64,000 nucleotides of DNA from JAYVJH01 sp043777595. GTDB taxonomy: Bacteria > Bacteroidota > Bacteroidia > Cytophagales > Spirosomataceae. The DNA lies in NCBI GenBank assembly GCA_043777595.1, contig JAYWHT010000066.1:1-64000 (forward strand). The letters are read 5' to 3'. Shown piece by piece: positions 1 to 9,311 of the stretch. Numbering within the stretch: position 1 is the first letter of the stretch; every line of letters begins with the position of its first letter. The notes beneath the pieces were generated by a model, which had not been told where the DNA came from, did no database searches, and saw only the letters and a program-made list of their open reading frames with translations. The translations under genes and the position numbers were made by a program.

Positions 1-66
1 ACACACTATAACGAATACTTTTGAGTACATGATTGTTGGGTGAAAACAACTTACGATAACTCAAAA

Positions 67-90
67 CTGTCGGGTGGAAACACCCGACAG
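67..90. repeat. Perfect 10-bp stem-loop
   Basis: Inverted repeat ctgtcgggtg / cacccgacag closed by a gaaa tetraloop, just upstream of the TolC-like gene. No T-tract follows on the + strand, so it is either the end of a transcript that begins outside the window or a palindromic repeat copy. No second copy of the stem occurs in the window. Confidence 0.7.
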
Positions 91-124
91 CAACATAATT
101 TTCAAATTAAACAATTATGCAACT

Positions 125-1333
125 ATGCAGACGTCAAAAATATTTATAGTACCTTTCTTGGCATTGCTTTGTATTTTACCACTACCATCTTTTAGCCAAC
201 TATCAGTCAGTCAGGCTATTGAAATGGCTACCAAAAACAATGGAAACCTCAAAACTACACAGTTAGAGATTGTGGGGCAGCGTGCCTTAGTGCCTGCCGC
301 TTATGATATTCCTCGTGCTGGGCTTGACCTACAACTCGGCCAAACGCAAAGCAGACCGCTGGACTATACATTAGGTTTTATTCAGCCGTTTGCGAGTCGT
401 GCGGTTTATAAATCGCAAGAAAAACTGCTACAAAGCCAAGTTGGGCTGATAGAAAAACGATTGGGACTGGAACAAAACGAACTGGCGTATAGAGTCAAGG
501 AGCAGTATTATCAAATTTTGTTTCAATATAAACTCAAAAGCCTACTGACACAGCAAGATAGCCTCTATCAGACAGCAGCCAAGGCAGCACGGGTGCGCTA
601 CCAAACAGGCGAAACCAATAAACTCGAAGCAATGTCGATTGAGACCCAATTACGAGAAATTCAAAATCGAATAGCGGCTTCGCAAGCCGATTTGAATATG
701 GGTTATCGCAACTTACAAGCCTTACTTTTTACGGCTGAATCTTTACAAATAGACACAACGACAGCTCTAAAAAGAAACATATCTATTTTAAGGTCTGTTG
801 ATTACGAAAAAACAAACCCGTTGATTGAGGTACTAAAACAGCAAGGCGAAGTAAATAGTAATTTGACCGAAACCGAAAAACAACGGCAAAAACCCGACTG
901 GCGGTTGGGTATTGCCAATCAGTCTGTTACAAAAGAATATGGCTATACGTTTTTGCAGGGGGGCATCGGGATACCGATTTTTAATAAAGCCCAAAAAGCC
1001 AGAATCGAGGCCGCCAAAATAAACCAACAAGTAACTGAAAGCCAGCTACAAACTACGCTCAAACAGTTGCAGGTCAATTTAGATATTTTGGAACAACAAC
1101 AACAGAAGTACGAAAAAGCGTTGGATTATTACGAAAAATCGGCTTTGCCACAGGCTGATTTATTGGTCAGTACGGCACTCAAAACCTTTCGAGCAGGCGA
1201 TATTGAATATGTAACGTTTTTTCAGAATGTACAACAAGTAGCTCAAATCAGAGAAAACTATTTAGCTAACCAGTTGAATTATAGTCTGATAGTGATTCAG
1301 ATAGAAAAAATTATGTTACCCACGACTAAGTAA
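125..1333 (+). CDS. TolC-family outer membrane efflux protein
   Basis: Outer membrane channel component of a tripartite export pump (OEP/TolC family), 402 aa. The N-terminus from the ATG at 125 is a classical signal peptide (MQTSKIFIVPFLALL, ending near PSFSQ). An upstream in-frame GTG at 74 exists but lies inside the hairpin at 67-90 and would put 17 polar residues before the signal, so I chose 125. The mature protein is rich in Gln/Leu heptad segments (about residues 40-200 and 240-390), as expected for the alpha-helical barrel with two OEP repeats. It is followed 111 bp downstream by the membrane-fusion subunit, so the pair probably forms one operon. The inner-membrane RND or ABC partner is not in the window and may lie upstream. 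Substrate unknown; CusC/CzcC-like metal export is possible because the partner is CusB-like. Confidence 0.9.
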   Translation: MQTSKIFIVPFLALLCILPLPSFSQLSVSQAIEMATKNNGNLKTTQLEIVGQRALVPAAYDIPRAGLDLQLGQTQSRPLDYTLGFIQPFASRAVYKSQEKLLQSQVGLIEKRLGLEQNELAYRVKEQYYQILFQYKLKSLLTQQDSLYQTAAKAARVRYQTGETNKLEAMSIETQLREIQNRIAASQADLNMGYRNLQALLFTAESLQIDTTTALKRNISILRSVDYEKTNPLIEVLKQQGEVNSNLTETEKQRQKPDWRLGIANQSVTKEYGYTFLQGGIGIPIFNKAQKARIEAAKINQQVTESQLQTTLKQLQVNLDILEQQQQKYEKALDYYEKSALPQADLLVSTALKTFRAGDIEYVTFFQNVQQVAQIRENYLANQLNYSLIVIQIEKIMLPTTK

Positions 1334-1444
1334 TGCGTAAATAATAAAATGCAAAAATGCGTAAATGTAAGAGCCTAATAATCAGATTTTTATAAACACT
1401 TAAATTAGACCAACTTATTATTTACACGTTACTAACCAAAAACA

Positions 1445-2551
1445 ATGAAAAACAACCTAAGCGTTATACTTATTACAATTTGTTTGGCAAGCTGCACCAA
1501 GCCAGCCGAAGAAACAACCGAAGTACAAGCACCCACCGACCAAATTACGCTCTCGACAGAGCAAACCAAAGCCTTTGGTATCGAGATGGGTAGTTTTGAA
1601 ACCCGTACTTTACACGAGTACGTGAGCGCAAATGGTACGCTCGAAGCCGCACCCCAAAACTCCGCCTCGGTCAGTTTTCCGATTGCGGGTTACATCAAAT
1701 CGATTGGTGTCGAAATTGGCCAGAGCATCAAGGCTGGACAGGCACTGGGGAGCGTAGAAAGTATGGAATTGGTACAGCTTCAACAAGATTACCAGCAGAC
1801 CCTCAGCAAGTTGCGGCTGCAAGAGCAAGAACTACAACGACAAAAAACGCTGGACTTGGAAGAAGTTGGAGCAAAACGAAAACTACAACAAGCCGAAGCC
1901 GAATACAACGGCATAAAGTCAATGGCCAGCGCATTGGAAACTAAACTAAAAATGATTGGTATTTTACCCAATTCACAGACCGTCAAGTCTATTGTTTCTG
2001 TGGTTTCACCGATTACTGGTTTTGTTAAATCTATTCGTGTCAATATCGGTAAGTCTGTCAGCTCAACCGATGTATTGTTTGAAATAGCAGGTACTCAGCA
2101 CGCTCACTTTGGTCTGAAAGTATTTGAAAAAGATGCACAAAAAATTAAAGTCGGTCAGCTATTTAGTGTCGAAGGGCAATCTATTACTTGTAAGGTAGCC
2201 AGTATCAACAGGTTTTTTGATGCTACCTCTCGCACCATCGAAGTAATTGGCGAAGCACCAAATACGCAAAGTTTGATTTTGGGTCAATATATCAAAGCCA
2301 AAATTGACGTAGGCAACCGTTTGGCACAAACACTACCAGAGTCGGCCATTGTCCGCAAAGGCGAAACAGCTTATATTTTTATCGAAACCCAACCGCTTCA
2401 TTATGAGCGAGTTTTGGTACGCTTGGGTTATGCAGAAAATGGATATATAGCCATAGAGCCGCAAAATTTTGCGGCTTCACAAAAAATTGTCATAAAAGGC
2501 GCACAACTTTTGGAGGCCGAGCTGATGAAAGGTGTGGGCGAAGAGGAATAA
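1445..2551 (+). CDS. Efflux RND transporter periplasmic adaptor (membrane fusion protein)
   Basis: Periplasmic adaptor linking an inner-membrane pump to the TolC-like protein upstream, 368 aa. The N-terminus is a lipoprotein signal with lipobox LASC (Cys around residue 17). Then come a barrel-sandwich/biotinyl-lipoyl half (SFPIAGYIKSIGVEIGQSIK), a coiled-coil hairpin (QQDYQQTLSKLRLQEQELQR, about residues 115-165), the second lipoyl half (VVSPITGFVKSIRVNIGKSV) and a beta-barrel (KVFEKDAQKIKVGQLFSVEG), in the order typical of the HlyD/CusB family. The C-terminus ends 3 bp before the stop of the convergent VIT gene. The order adaptor after channel, without a pump gene on the 3' side, suggests the pump is encoded upstream of the window. 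Metal specificity cannot be read from the sequence; there is no His-rich extension. Confidence 0.9.
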   Translation: MKNNLSVILITICLASCTKPAEETTEVQAPTDQITLSTEQTKAFGIEMGSFETRTLHEYVSANGTLEAAPQNSASVSFPIAGYIKSIGVEIGQSIKAGQALGSVESMELVQLQQDYQQTLSKLRLQEQELQRQKTLDLEEVGAKRKLQQAEAEYNGIKSMASALETKLKMIGILPNSQTVKSIVSVVSPITGFVKSIRVNIGKSVSSTDVLFEIAGTQHAHFGLKVFEKDAQKIKVGQLFSVEGQSITCKVASINRFFDATSRTIEVIGEAPNTQSLILGQYIKAKIDVGNRLAQTLPESAIVRKGETAYIFIETQPLHYERVLVRLGYAENGYIAIEPQNFAASQKIVIKGAQLLEAELMKGVGEEE

Positions 2552-2554
2552 TTG

Positions 2555-3256
2555 TCAAAACAACTTAGCCACAAAAAATGCAGCAGCAGCAGCCACAGCC
2601 CCAATAAGCGTAACTTTGAGTGCGCCAAAAAGCGGTGGTTGGCCTGTGGCTTTGCTTTTGAAATACCCAAAGACAAACAAACAAACTAATGTAGCCACAC
2701 ACGACCACACCAAGCCCTCGTTGGGAGTATCTGTAAAAAAATAAGGCGACAACGGCACAAGTCCCCCAACAATATACGAAATACCGATTGTGAGCGCACT
2801 ATTTCTGGCACGGGCTGGGTCTGGTTTTTCGAGGCCAAGTTCAAATTTCATCATAAAGTCCACCCATTTATCTTTGTCTTTGCTCAGTTCTTCGGCGATT
2901 TCATACTGTAGTTTTTCGGGAAAACCCATGTCGGCAAATACCTCACGTACTTCTTGTTTTTCTCGCTCAGGCACACGCGCCACTTCATCATATTCACGTT
3001 TTAGTTCGGCTTCGTAATGCTCAACTTCGGTTTGGCCTGCCAAGAACCCACCCAAACCCATTGCAATCGAACCCGCCACGATTTCGGCTATACCGGCCGT
3101 TACGACAATGGCATTGCTACTCACAGCCCCACTCAAACCTGCGGCCAGCGCAAAGGGTACAGTTAGGCCGTCGGCCATACCAATCACTACATCTGTAATG
3201 AAGTCCGAACTTGTAAAATGGTGTTCGTGGTGCGTATCGTGGTCGTGTGTGTGCAT
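2555..3256 (-). CDS. VIT1/CCC1 family transporter
   Basis: Predicted membrane transporter of the vacuolar iron transporter (VIT1/CCC1) family, 233 aa, which moves Fe2+ or Mn2+ out of the cytosol. The His/Asp-rich N-terminus (MHTHDHDTHHEHHF) could bind metal. TM1 begins with the family signature SDFITDVVIGMADGLTVPFA, followed by TM2 with GIAEIVAGSIAMGLGG. A cytoplasmic helical region of about 90 residues carries many Glu residues (EVEHYEAELKREYDEVARVP), the metal-binding domain of the family, before the three C-terminal TM helices (GISYIVGGLVPLSPYF onward). The length is normal. It is convergent with the adaptor gene and divergent from xylulokinase. Proximity to an efflux pump may reflect metal homeostasis, but this is inference. 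Confidence 0.9.
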   Translation of the reverse strand: MHTHDHDTHHEHHFTSSDFITDVVIGMADGLTVPFALAAGLSGAVSSNAIVVTAGIAEIVAGSIAMGLGGFLAGQTEVEHYEAELKREYDEVARVPEREKQEVREVFADMGFPEKLQYEIAEELSKDKDKWVDFMMKFELGLEKPDPARARNSALTIGISYIVGGLVPLSPYFFTDTPNEGLVWSCVATLVCLFVFGYFKSKATGQPPLFGALKVTLIGAVAAAAAFFVAKLF

Positions 3257-3338
3257 AGATTCAAGAACTGTGTTTTAGCAAATTGGATTTCAACAGGCAA
3301 TTTAGCTATATTTGGCCAAAAATAAGAATCAAAAAAAC

Positions 3339-4823
3339 ATGAAATACCTTTTAGGATACGACTTGGGCAGCTCGTCTGTCAAAGTTACATTGCTCGACAT
3401 CGAAACAGGTAAGGCGGTTGCTTCGGCTACATCGCCCGATACTGAAATGGCTATGATTGCCGAGCAAAGTGGCTGGGCAGAGCAACCGCTACCCGAGTGG
3501 TGGGGCAATTTGGTAAAAGCCACTCAAAAACTAAAAACCAAGTGTCCGTTTGAGGCCGAACTCGTGGCCAGTATTGGTATTTCGTACCAAATGCACGGCT
3601 TGGTAGTGGTCGATAAAAATTGGAAACCATTGCGCCCGGCTATCATTTGGTGCGACAGCCGAGCGGTAGCCATTGGCAATCAGGCTTTTGAAGAATTGGG
3701 GGCTGACTATTGTTTGAAACACCTACTCAATTCGCCTGGTAACTTTACGGCTTCCAAACTCAAATGGGTACAAATGCACCAACCCGACATATATGAGCAG
3801 ATTCATAAAATAATGTTACCCGGTGATTTTATTGCTATGAAAATGACAAGCCAAATCAATACTACCATTTCGGGTTTATCGGAGGGCATTTTTTGGGACT
3901 TCGACCAGCAACAAGTTTCACAAAAACTATTAGACTATTATGGCATTGACCGTAGTTTGATACCCGACATTGTACCCACTTTTGGCTCTTCTGGGCAATT
4001 AGTACAGTCGGCGGCGGAGACTTTGGGACTAAAAGCAGGCACACCCATTAGCTACCGTGCTGGCGACCAGCCCAATAATGCTTTTTCGTTGAATGTACTC
4101 AACCCAGGCGAAGTAGCCACAACGGCAGGCACGTCAGGCGTTGTGTATGGTATCAATGCCGAGCCTCGCTCTGATGCCTATTCTCGGGTCAATAGTTTTG
4201 TTCATGTCAATAGTACCGCACAGGCACAGCGCAATGGAGTATTGTTGTGTGTCAATGGCACGGGTATTTTGAACAGTTGGCTACGTCGTTTGGCGGGTGG
4301 CTTGGACTATTCTGCCATGAACGACTTAGCAGCTACCGCCCCAATCGGAGCGAAAAGTTTATCGTTTTTGCCTTTTGGTAATGGGGCAGAGCGTATGCTC
4401 GGCAATCGGCAATTAGACGCTCATTTGCAGGGGCTTAACTTTAATATCCACTCAAATGCTGATGTGTTTAGAGCAGCTCAAGAGGGTATCGTTTTTGCTT
4501 TGGAATATGGCCTAAAAATCATGCGGCAAATGGGTGTCAGTACTCAGACCGTTCGGGCTGGGCGTGCTAATATGTTTTTGAGTCCTGTTTTTAGAGAAGC
4601 ATTTGCCAACACAACAGGTGCAAATATTGAACTTTACGACACCGACGGCGCACAAGGTGCAGCCCGAGGGGCAGGAATTGGCGTAGGAATGTACGATTTT
4701 AAAACTGCTTTTGATGGTCTAAACTTAATAGAAACTTGTGAGTCAGACCCTAATAAACAAGCGCAATATAACGAAGTGTATCAAAAATGGGAAGGTATTT
4801 TGAATGAAAAAATAGACTCATAG
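3339..4823 (+). CDS. xylB: Xylulokinase (FGGY family carbohydrate kinase)
   Basis: Phosphorylates D-xylulose with ATP to D-xylulose 5-phosphate, which enters the pentose phosphate pathway; 494 aa. The start at 3339 gives MKYLLGYDLGSSSVKVTLLD, the N-terminal ATPase phosphate-1 loop of FGGY kinases. A TTG nine codons earlier is in frame but adds a Lys/Asn tail not seen in the family. Motifs: SYQMHGLVVVD and AIIWCDSRA (substrate side), the catalytic Asp in RAGDQPNNAFSLNVL, and the second ATP loop EVATTAGTSGVVYG. The sugar is assigned by overall resemblance to Bacteroidota xylulokinases; other pentulose kinases of the family cannot be excluded. No xylose isomerase or transporter is adjacent, so the gene stands alone between divergent and convergent neighbours. 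Confidence 0.88.
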   Translation: MKYLLGYDLGSSSVKVTLLDIETGKAVASATSPDTEMAMIAEQSGWAEQPLPEWWGNLVKATQKLKTKCPFEAELVASIGISYQMHGLVVVDKNWKPLRPAIIWCDSRAVAIGNQAFEELGADYCLKHLLNSPGNFTASKLKWVQMHQPDIYEQIHKIMLPGDFIAMKMTSQINTTISGLSEGIFWDFDQQQVSQKLLDYYGIDRSLIPDIVPTFGSSGQLVQSAAETLGLKAGTPISYRAGDQPNNAFSLNVLNPGEVATTAGTSGVVYGINAEPRSDAYSRVNSFVHVNSTAQAQRNGVLLCVNGTGILNSWLRRLAGGLDYSAMNDLAATAPIGAKSLSFLPFGNGAERMLGNRQLDAHLQGLNFNIHSNADVFRAAQEGIVFALEYGLKIMRQMGVSTQTVRAGRANMFLSPVFREAFANTTGANIELYDTDGAQGAARGAGIGVGMYDFKTAFDGLNLIETCESDPNKQAQYNEVYQKWEGILNEKIDS

Positions 4824-4842
4824 AAACCCATAGCACACATTT

Positions 4843-5622
4843 CTATTGGCCTCTATAAACTGCTTTTCGTTTTTGTAAAAATGCCATTATACCCTCTGCC
4901 GCATCGTGTGAGCGGCCGAGTTGGTCTTGGTTTATGGCTTCGAGTTCGAGCATTTGAGCCAAATCTGACTGATACGACTGATTGAAAACTCGTTTCATAG
5001 CACCAATGGCTTGCGTTGGGGCGTTCTTATAGTAATCAACTAATTGGCCAACAGTGTTTTCTAATTCTGTTCTTGATACGGCTTGGTAAATCAGTCCTAA
5101 TTGAGCGGCCTCGGTTGTGGGTACTTTTCGGCCTGTGCTTGCTATTTCAAAAGCACGCTGCATACCCACCAGTCGGGGCAAGAAAAAAGTTGAGCCTGCA
5201 TCGGGCATGAGGCCAATGTTCACAAAAATTTGGCACAAGTAAGTATCGTCAGTCGCAACGATTAGGTCGCAAGCCAGCGCCAGTGAGCAGCCAGCTCCAG
5301 CCGCCAAGCCATTCAATTTACAGATTACAGGTTTGGGTATATTTCTGATGGACTCAATCATAGGATTATAGTTAGTCCGCAGATTTTCGCCCAAACTTGC
5401 CCCTCCGCTCATACCTGCTTTGAGGTCTGCACCTGCACAAAAAGCCTTTTCGCCTACTGCCGTCAGCACCACAACCCGAACGGCGGCATCTGCCTCAGCC
5501 ATTTTTATGGCCGCAGTTATTTCTTGTATTAGTTTGGCACTGAGTGCATTATAAACTTCGGGACGATTGAGGGTAACGGTAGCTACACCATCTTGTAGTT
5601 CATAAATAATAGTTTGGTACAT
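4843..5622 (-). CDS. Enoyl-CoA hydratase/isomerase family protein
   Basis: Crotonase-fold enzyme of 259 aa, normal length. It has the N-terminal substrate loop (VTLNRPEVYNALS), the oxyanion-hole segment EKAFCAGADLKAG, the second oxyanion strand KPVICKLNGLAAGAGCSLAL and the downstream GLMPDAGSTFFLPRLVG typical of the PaaG/PaaF branch. In that branch an Asp in PDAG replaces the Glu pair of true hydratases, so isomerase activity of the PaaG type (ring-epoxide or double-bond isomerisation on CoA esters) is the better guess. No other phenylacetate genes are nearby. It is convergent with xylulokinase (19 bp between stops) and sits just downstream of the PAP2-like and rpoN genes on the same strand. 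Confidence 0.85.
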   Translation of the reverse strand: MYQTIIYELQDGVATVTLNRPEVYNALSAKLIQEITAAIKMAEADAAVRVVVLTAVGEKAFCAGADLKAGMSGGASLGENLRTNYNPMIESIRNIPKPVICKLNGLAAGAGCSLALACDLIVATDDTYLCQIFVNIGLMPDAGSTFFLPRLVGMQRAFEIASTGRKVPTTEAAQLGLIYQAVSRTELENTVGQLVDYYKNAPTQAIGAMKRVFNQSYQSDLAQMLELEAINQDQLGRSHDAAEGIMAFLQKRKAVYRGQ

Positions 5623-5658
5623 GACGAGTATTTTAAAATAACGATTTGACGGCTCAAT

Positions 5659-6300
5659 TTACAACAACCAATACGAAGCAACAAAACTAATCACAAAGCC
5701 AAGCAAACTACCAGCCACAACCTGCGCCGTAGTATGGGCATTGAGATATAACCGAGCCGAAAGTACAAGCCCCCAAACAACGATGCTGATTAGTAACAAA
5801 TAAAACAGACTATCGGCATTGTCTTTGACAATAACCGCCCATAGCACCCCTACTGCCCCACTTATACCCACGGCATGTGCGCTGATTTGCCACCATAAAC
5901 TAATAATACCTACACCTAAAATCGTAACTGTAATAATTGCCAAGACTATACCAATATCGGGTGAGAGGCCCGAAGTCTGGGGTATTTTTATTCCAAAAAA
6001 ATAAGATACTAAACCATAGATACATACCGTCAAAAAATAAGGAAGACGACGGTCTGATAGTTTTTTTAATTGCATACTATCTATCAGCTTGGCCCGGTAC
6101 AAATAAAAAACTGCAAGCGATGGTAAAACAAAGGTAGCAACAAACACAAAAGCCCACAGGCTCAGACGGCCATTTAGACCAATAATGTCGACACCTACGA
6201 CTTCTGGAGACAGATAAAACAAAAAGCCCAACAAAAAGCTGGGCATGAGTAATGGGTGAAAAACTACCGAAACCGTGGTGGCAGTAAAAGCCTTGTTCAT
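5659..6300 (-). CDS. PAP2-like membrane phosphatase family protein
   Basis: Integral membrane protein of 213 aa with about six TM helices. Two of the three phosphatidic acid phosphatase (PAP2) motifs are recognisable: SAHAVGISGAVG resembles motif 2 (SxH) and ARLYLNAHTTAQVVAGSLLG resembles motif 3 (SRxYxxxHxxxDVxxG), although the Asp of motif 3 is Gln here. Motif 1 (KxxxxxxRP) is at best the basic stretch around KKLSDRRLPYF. In the wider family such enzymes dephosphorylate lipid phosphates or undecaprenyl pyrophosphate; whether this one is active is uncertain because of the altered residues. It starts 8 bp after the rpoN stop on the same strand, so it probably shares a transcript with rpoN. 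Confidence 0.75.
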   Translation of the reverse strand: MNKAFTATTVSVVFHPLLMPSFLLGFLFYLSPEVVGVDIIGLNGRLSLWAFVFVATFVLPSLAVFYLYRAKLIDSMQLKKLSDRRLPYFLTVCIYGLVSYFFGIKIPQTSGLSPDIGIVLAIITVTILGVGIISLWWQISAHAVGISGAVGVLWAVIVKDNADSLFYLLLISIVVWGLVLSARLYLNAHTTAQVVAGSLLGFVISFVASYWLL

Positions 6301-6308
6301 TGTGTTTT

Positions 6309-7772
6309 CTATAACTGTTTACGAAGTCTGGCTACTGGTATATTGAGTTGCTCACGGTATTTGGCTACCGTTCGGCGGGCAATGTTGTAGCCTTTTTCGT
6401 TTAATATTTTTTCGAGTTTATCGTCAGAGAGCGGGTTATTTTTGCGCTCTTTTTCTATCAAATCTTTTAATATTGACTTGACCTCACGACTGCTTGCATC
6501 TTCACCAAACTCTGTTGAAATACCCTCTGAGAAAAAATATTTGAGCGAATAAATCCCAAACTCTGTCTGAACCGACTTGCTGTTGGCTACCCGCGAAATC
6601 GTAGATACGTCCATATCAATTCGTCCAGCTATGTCTTTCAAAATCATGGGCCTGAGCTTTGCCTCGTCTCCGTCCAAAAAAAACTCATACTGGTAGCTCA
6701 CGATGGCGTTCATGGTTTTGAGTAATGTGTTTTGCCGTTGCTTGATGGCATCAATAAACCATTTGGCGGAATCTAATTTTTGTTTTACAAAAGTAATCGT
6801 TTCTTTGACGTTGCGGCTCGTTTTATCGCTTTTGTCGTACATTTCCAGCATATCATGAAACGACCTACTGATTTTGAGTTCTGGTGCATTTTTAGAATTG
6901 AGGTGTACTTCCAAAATACCGTTTGTATTAGACACCAAAAAGTCTGGAATCAAATAATGAGCCGCACCATCTTGCCCTTCAATGGCCCCAGGTTTAGGAT
7001 TGAGCTTGGTGATGACCTTAATCACATCTTTCATCACCTCTTCGGTTATCGAAAGCCGCTTTTGTATTTTTTCGTAGTGTTTTTTAGAAAATTCGTCAAA
7101 ATACTCCCCTATTATCTTTATGGCTGCTACCACTTCGGGAAGCCGCTGGTTTTTGCGTTGAAGCTGTAGCAACAGACACTCTTGCAAATTTCTTGCCCCT
7201 ACGCCCGCAGGCTCAAAAGTCTGTAGTTTTTTGAGTACTTGCTCAACCTCTGCTATGGTTACATAAAAGTTTTGAGAGAAAGCCAAATCATTAACAACCG
7301 ATTGCAACGAACGCCTAATGTACCCGTCAGACTCAATGCTTCCCAATAACTGAATACCGAGTATTGTATCTTTTTCGCTCAATTTTAGGTACCCAAACTG
7401 TTGTATTAAGTTGTCGTGTAGTGTAGATTGATTGGTAAGCGGCAACTCTCGCTCTTCTTCTGGGTAGCCCCCATCGCCTTGCATTTTGTAGCCACCGTAC
7501 TCTTCCTGATGTAGATAGTCATGTATGCTTATGTCATGAACTGGCTCAAAGTCGTCTCCAAATGTATTGGCCTCTTCAAACTGTTGCTCGTCTTCTTTGG
7601 TTTGGTTTAGTATTTCTTCGTCCATACCTTCTTCTAAGGCTGGATTGATTTCTAACTCCTCCTCTATGCGCGCCTCCAGTTCGGCAGTTGGTATCTGCAA
7701 CAGCTTTATGAACTGAATCTGTTGAGGAGACAGTTTTTGTTGCAGCGACTGGTTTAGGCTTAACTTCTGCAT
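6309..7772 (-). CDS. rpoN: RNA polymerase sigma-54 factor
   Basis: Alternative sigma factor RpoN, 487 aa, recognising -24/-12 promoters and requiring AAA+ activators. Region I is the Gln/Leu-rich N-terminus (LNQSLQQKLSPQQIQFIKLL) that binds activator and core; region II is acidic (residues 45-100, e.g. EEGMDEEILNQTKEDEQQFE). The core-binding domain follows, then the helix-turn-helix (IAGRIDMDVSTISRVANSK) and the C-terminal RpoN box, which here reads ARRTVAKYREQLNIP. All regions are present and the length is normal. No enhancer-binding activator is encoded in the window. The 175 bp upstream are AT-rich and contain a TAAATTTG on the same strand (7878-7871) that may be a -7 element. Confidence 0.97.
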   Translation of the reverse strand: MQKLSLNQSLQQKLSPQQIQFIKLLQIPTAELEARIEEELEINPALEEGMDEEILNQTKEDEQQFEEANTFGDDFEPVHDISIHDYLHQEEYGGYKMQGDGGYPEEERELPLTNQSTLHDNLIQQFGYLKLSEKDTILGIQLLGSIESDGYIRRSLQSVVNDLAFSQNFYVTIAEVEQVLKKLQTFEPAGVGARNLQECLLLQLQRKNQRLPEVVAAIKIIGEYFDEFSKKHYEKIQKRLSITEEVMKDVIKVITKLNPKPGAIEGQDGAAHYLIPDFLVSNTNGILEVHLNSKNAPELKISRSFHDMLEMYDKSDKTSRNVKETITFVKQKLDSAKWFIDAIKQRQNTLLKTMNAIVSYQYEFFLDGDEAKLRPMILKDIAGRIDMDVSTISRVANSKSVQTEFGIYSLKYFFSEGISTEFGEDASSREVKSILKDLIEKERKNNPLSDDKLEKILNEKGYNIARRTVAKYREQLNIPVARLRKQL

Positions 7773-7947
7773 ACTATTTTGAGAGTGTAGAGATTTCTAT
7801 CATACTAAAAGACATTTTTGTATTCTTAATCAAATAGTCATCAATTTTTGTGCCATCCTTCGACAAAATTCAAATTTATGGTACAAATAAACAAATATTT
7901 TTCAGCACTTTTATTAAAATTTACGCAACAGCAAATATATCAATCAG

Positions 7948-9249
7948 TTACGCAATTATTTTTATTAAATGGTTTTTCTTTCCTTTACCAATCAACACAT
8001 ATTTGTCGAGAAGTAGAGTAAAATTAAGAGGCATACCTCCATCATTTATTTTGGTCTTATTGATGCTTACGGCATTACCTTGAATGGCTCTTTTTACTTC
8101 CCCCTTAGACGCATAAATCTCGCCATTGGTCACCACCGACAGTAAATCTATTAGTGTTGAGCAGGTTTCAAAGTCTGTTTTTTGTATGTCAGTTTGTGGA
8201 ACTCCCTCAAAAACAGATACAAAGGTAGCCTCGTCCATGGCTTGTAAAGTGTCGATTGTACCTTTACCAAACAGCACCTGCGAGGCCGCTACGGCCATTT
8301 CATAGGCTTCAACAGAATGTACACGAGTCGTTACGTCTTGGGCGAGTATTTTTTGCATTAGCCGTTGCTCTGGTGCGCTGGCGTGTTGGGTTTCTATATT
8401 TTCAATTTTGGTTTGGTCCAATAGCGTAAACACCCTCAATAGCCGTGGGCAGTCGGCATCTGAACAATTGAGCCAAAATTGATAAAACTGATACGGTGTC
8501 GTCATCTTTGGGTCGAGCCATACGTTACCGCTTTCGCTTTTGCCAAATTTTGTACCATCGGCTTTGGTTACGAGCGGTGTCGTGAGCGCATAAGCACGGT
8601 ATTCGGCGGCATCGTCACTGCCGTTTTCTTTTCGTCTAATTAGCTCTGTGCCTGTCGTGATATTACCCCATTGGTCAGAGCCACCCATTTGTAGCCTTAC
8701 ATTTTTGTTTTTGTAGAGCCAATAAAAATCATAACCTTGCAGTAATTGATAGCTAAACTCAGTAAATGAAATACCTGTTTCTAAGCGTTTTTTGACAGAA
8801 TCTTTGGCCATCATATAATTGACAGTCAGTAGTTTACCCGCTTCTCTCAAAAATTCTAAGAAACCAATACCCTTAAACCAATCATAGTTATTGACCAACT
8901 CAGCCGAGTTTTCGCCACAGTCAAAATCTAAAAATTTAGACAACTGGGCTTTTATACATTCTTCATTATAGCGCAGGGCCTCTTCCGACAAAAACGACCG
9001 CTCGGCAGCCTTACCCGATGGATCGCCGACCATACCAGTGGCACCGCCAACCAATGCAAAAGGTTTATGACCACAAAGCTGCGCTTGTTTGAGTAGCATA
9101 ATCGTTGCCAAATTGCCAATGTGTAGCGATGCGGCTGTGGGGTCAAAACCCACGTACATTGAAGTCATTTCTTTGCTCAGTTGCGCCTCAGTACCTGGCA
9201 TCATGTCATGGAGCATACCTCGCCAGCGAAGTTCTTCGATAAAATTCAT
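7948..9249 (-). CDS. tyrS: Tyrosyl-tRNA synthetase
   Basis: Charges tRNA-Tyr with tyrosine; class I synthetase, 433 aa, normal for the bacterial TyrRS. Visible motifs: the HIGH-type signature HIGN in DPTAASLHIGNLATIMLL, the tyrosine pocket QLLQGYDFYWLYKN and QMGGSDQWGNITTG, and the KMSKS loop as KFGKSESGNVWL. The C-terminal S4-like RNA-binding domain begins around residue 370 (EIYASKGEVKRAIQGNAVSI). It is separated from the upstream rseP/DUF6702 operon by a stem-loop (9272-9309), suggesting its own promoter between that hairpin and the start codon. Confidence 0.97.
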   Translation of the reverse strand: MNFIEELRWRGMLHDMMPGTEAQLSKEMTSMYVGFDPTAASLHIGNLATIMLLKQAQLCGHKPFALVGGATGMVGDPSGKAAERSFLSEEALRYNEECIKAQLSKFLDFDCGENSAELVNNYDWFKGIGFLEFLREAGKLLTVNYMMAKDSVKKRLETGISFTEFSYQLLQGYDFYWLYKNKNVRLQMGGSDQWGNITTGTELIRRKENGSDDAAEYRAYALTTPLVTKADGTKFGKSESGNVWLDPKMTTPYQFYQFWLNCSDADCPRLLRVFTLLDQTKIENIETQHASAPEQRLMQKILAQDVTTRVHSVEAYEMAVAASQVLFGKGTIDTLQAMDEATFVSVFEGVPQTDIQKTDFETCSTLIDLLSVVTNGEIYASKGEVKRAIQGNAVSINKTKINDGGMPLNFTLLLDKYVLIGKGKKNHLIKIIA

Positions 9250-9271
9250 AGTTATTTTGTTATTATTTTAA

Positions 9272-9309
9272 TTCCCCAGATAAATTTGGGGCAGTTCAAA
9301 TCTGGGGAA
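9272..9309. terminator. Stem-loop after DUF6702 gene
   Basis: Inverted repeat ttccccagat / atctggggaa with an 18-nt loop, 3 bp past the DUF6702 stop and 23 bp before the tyrS start. It probably ends the rseP-DUF6702 transcript. There is no strong U-tract, so the exact function is inferred from its position. Confidence 0.5.
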
Positions 9310-9311
9310 AC

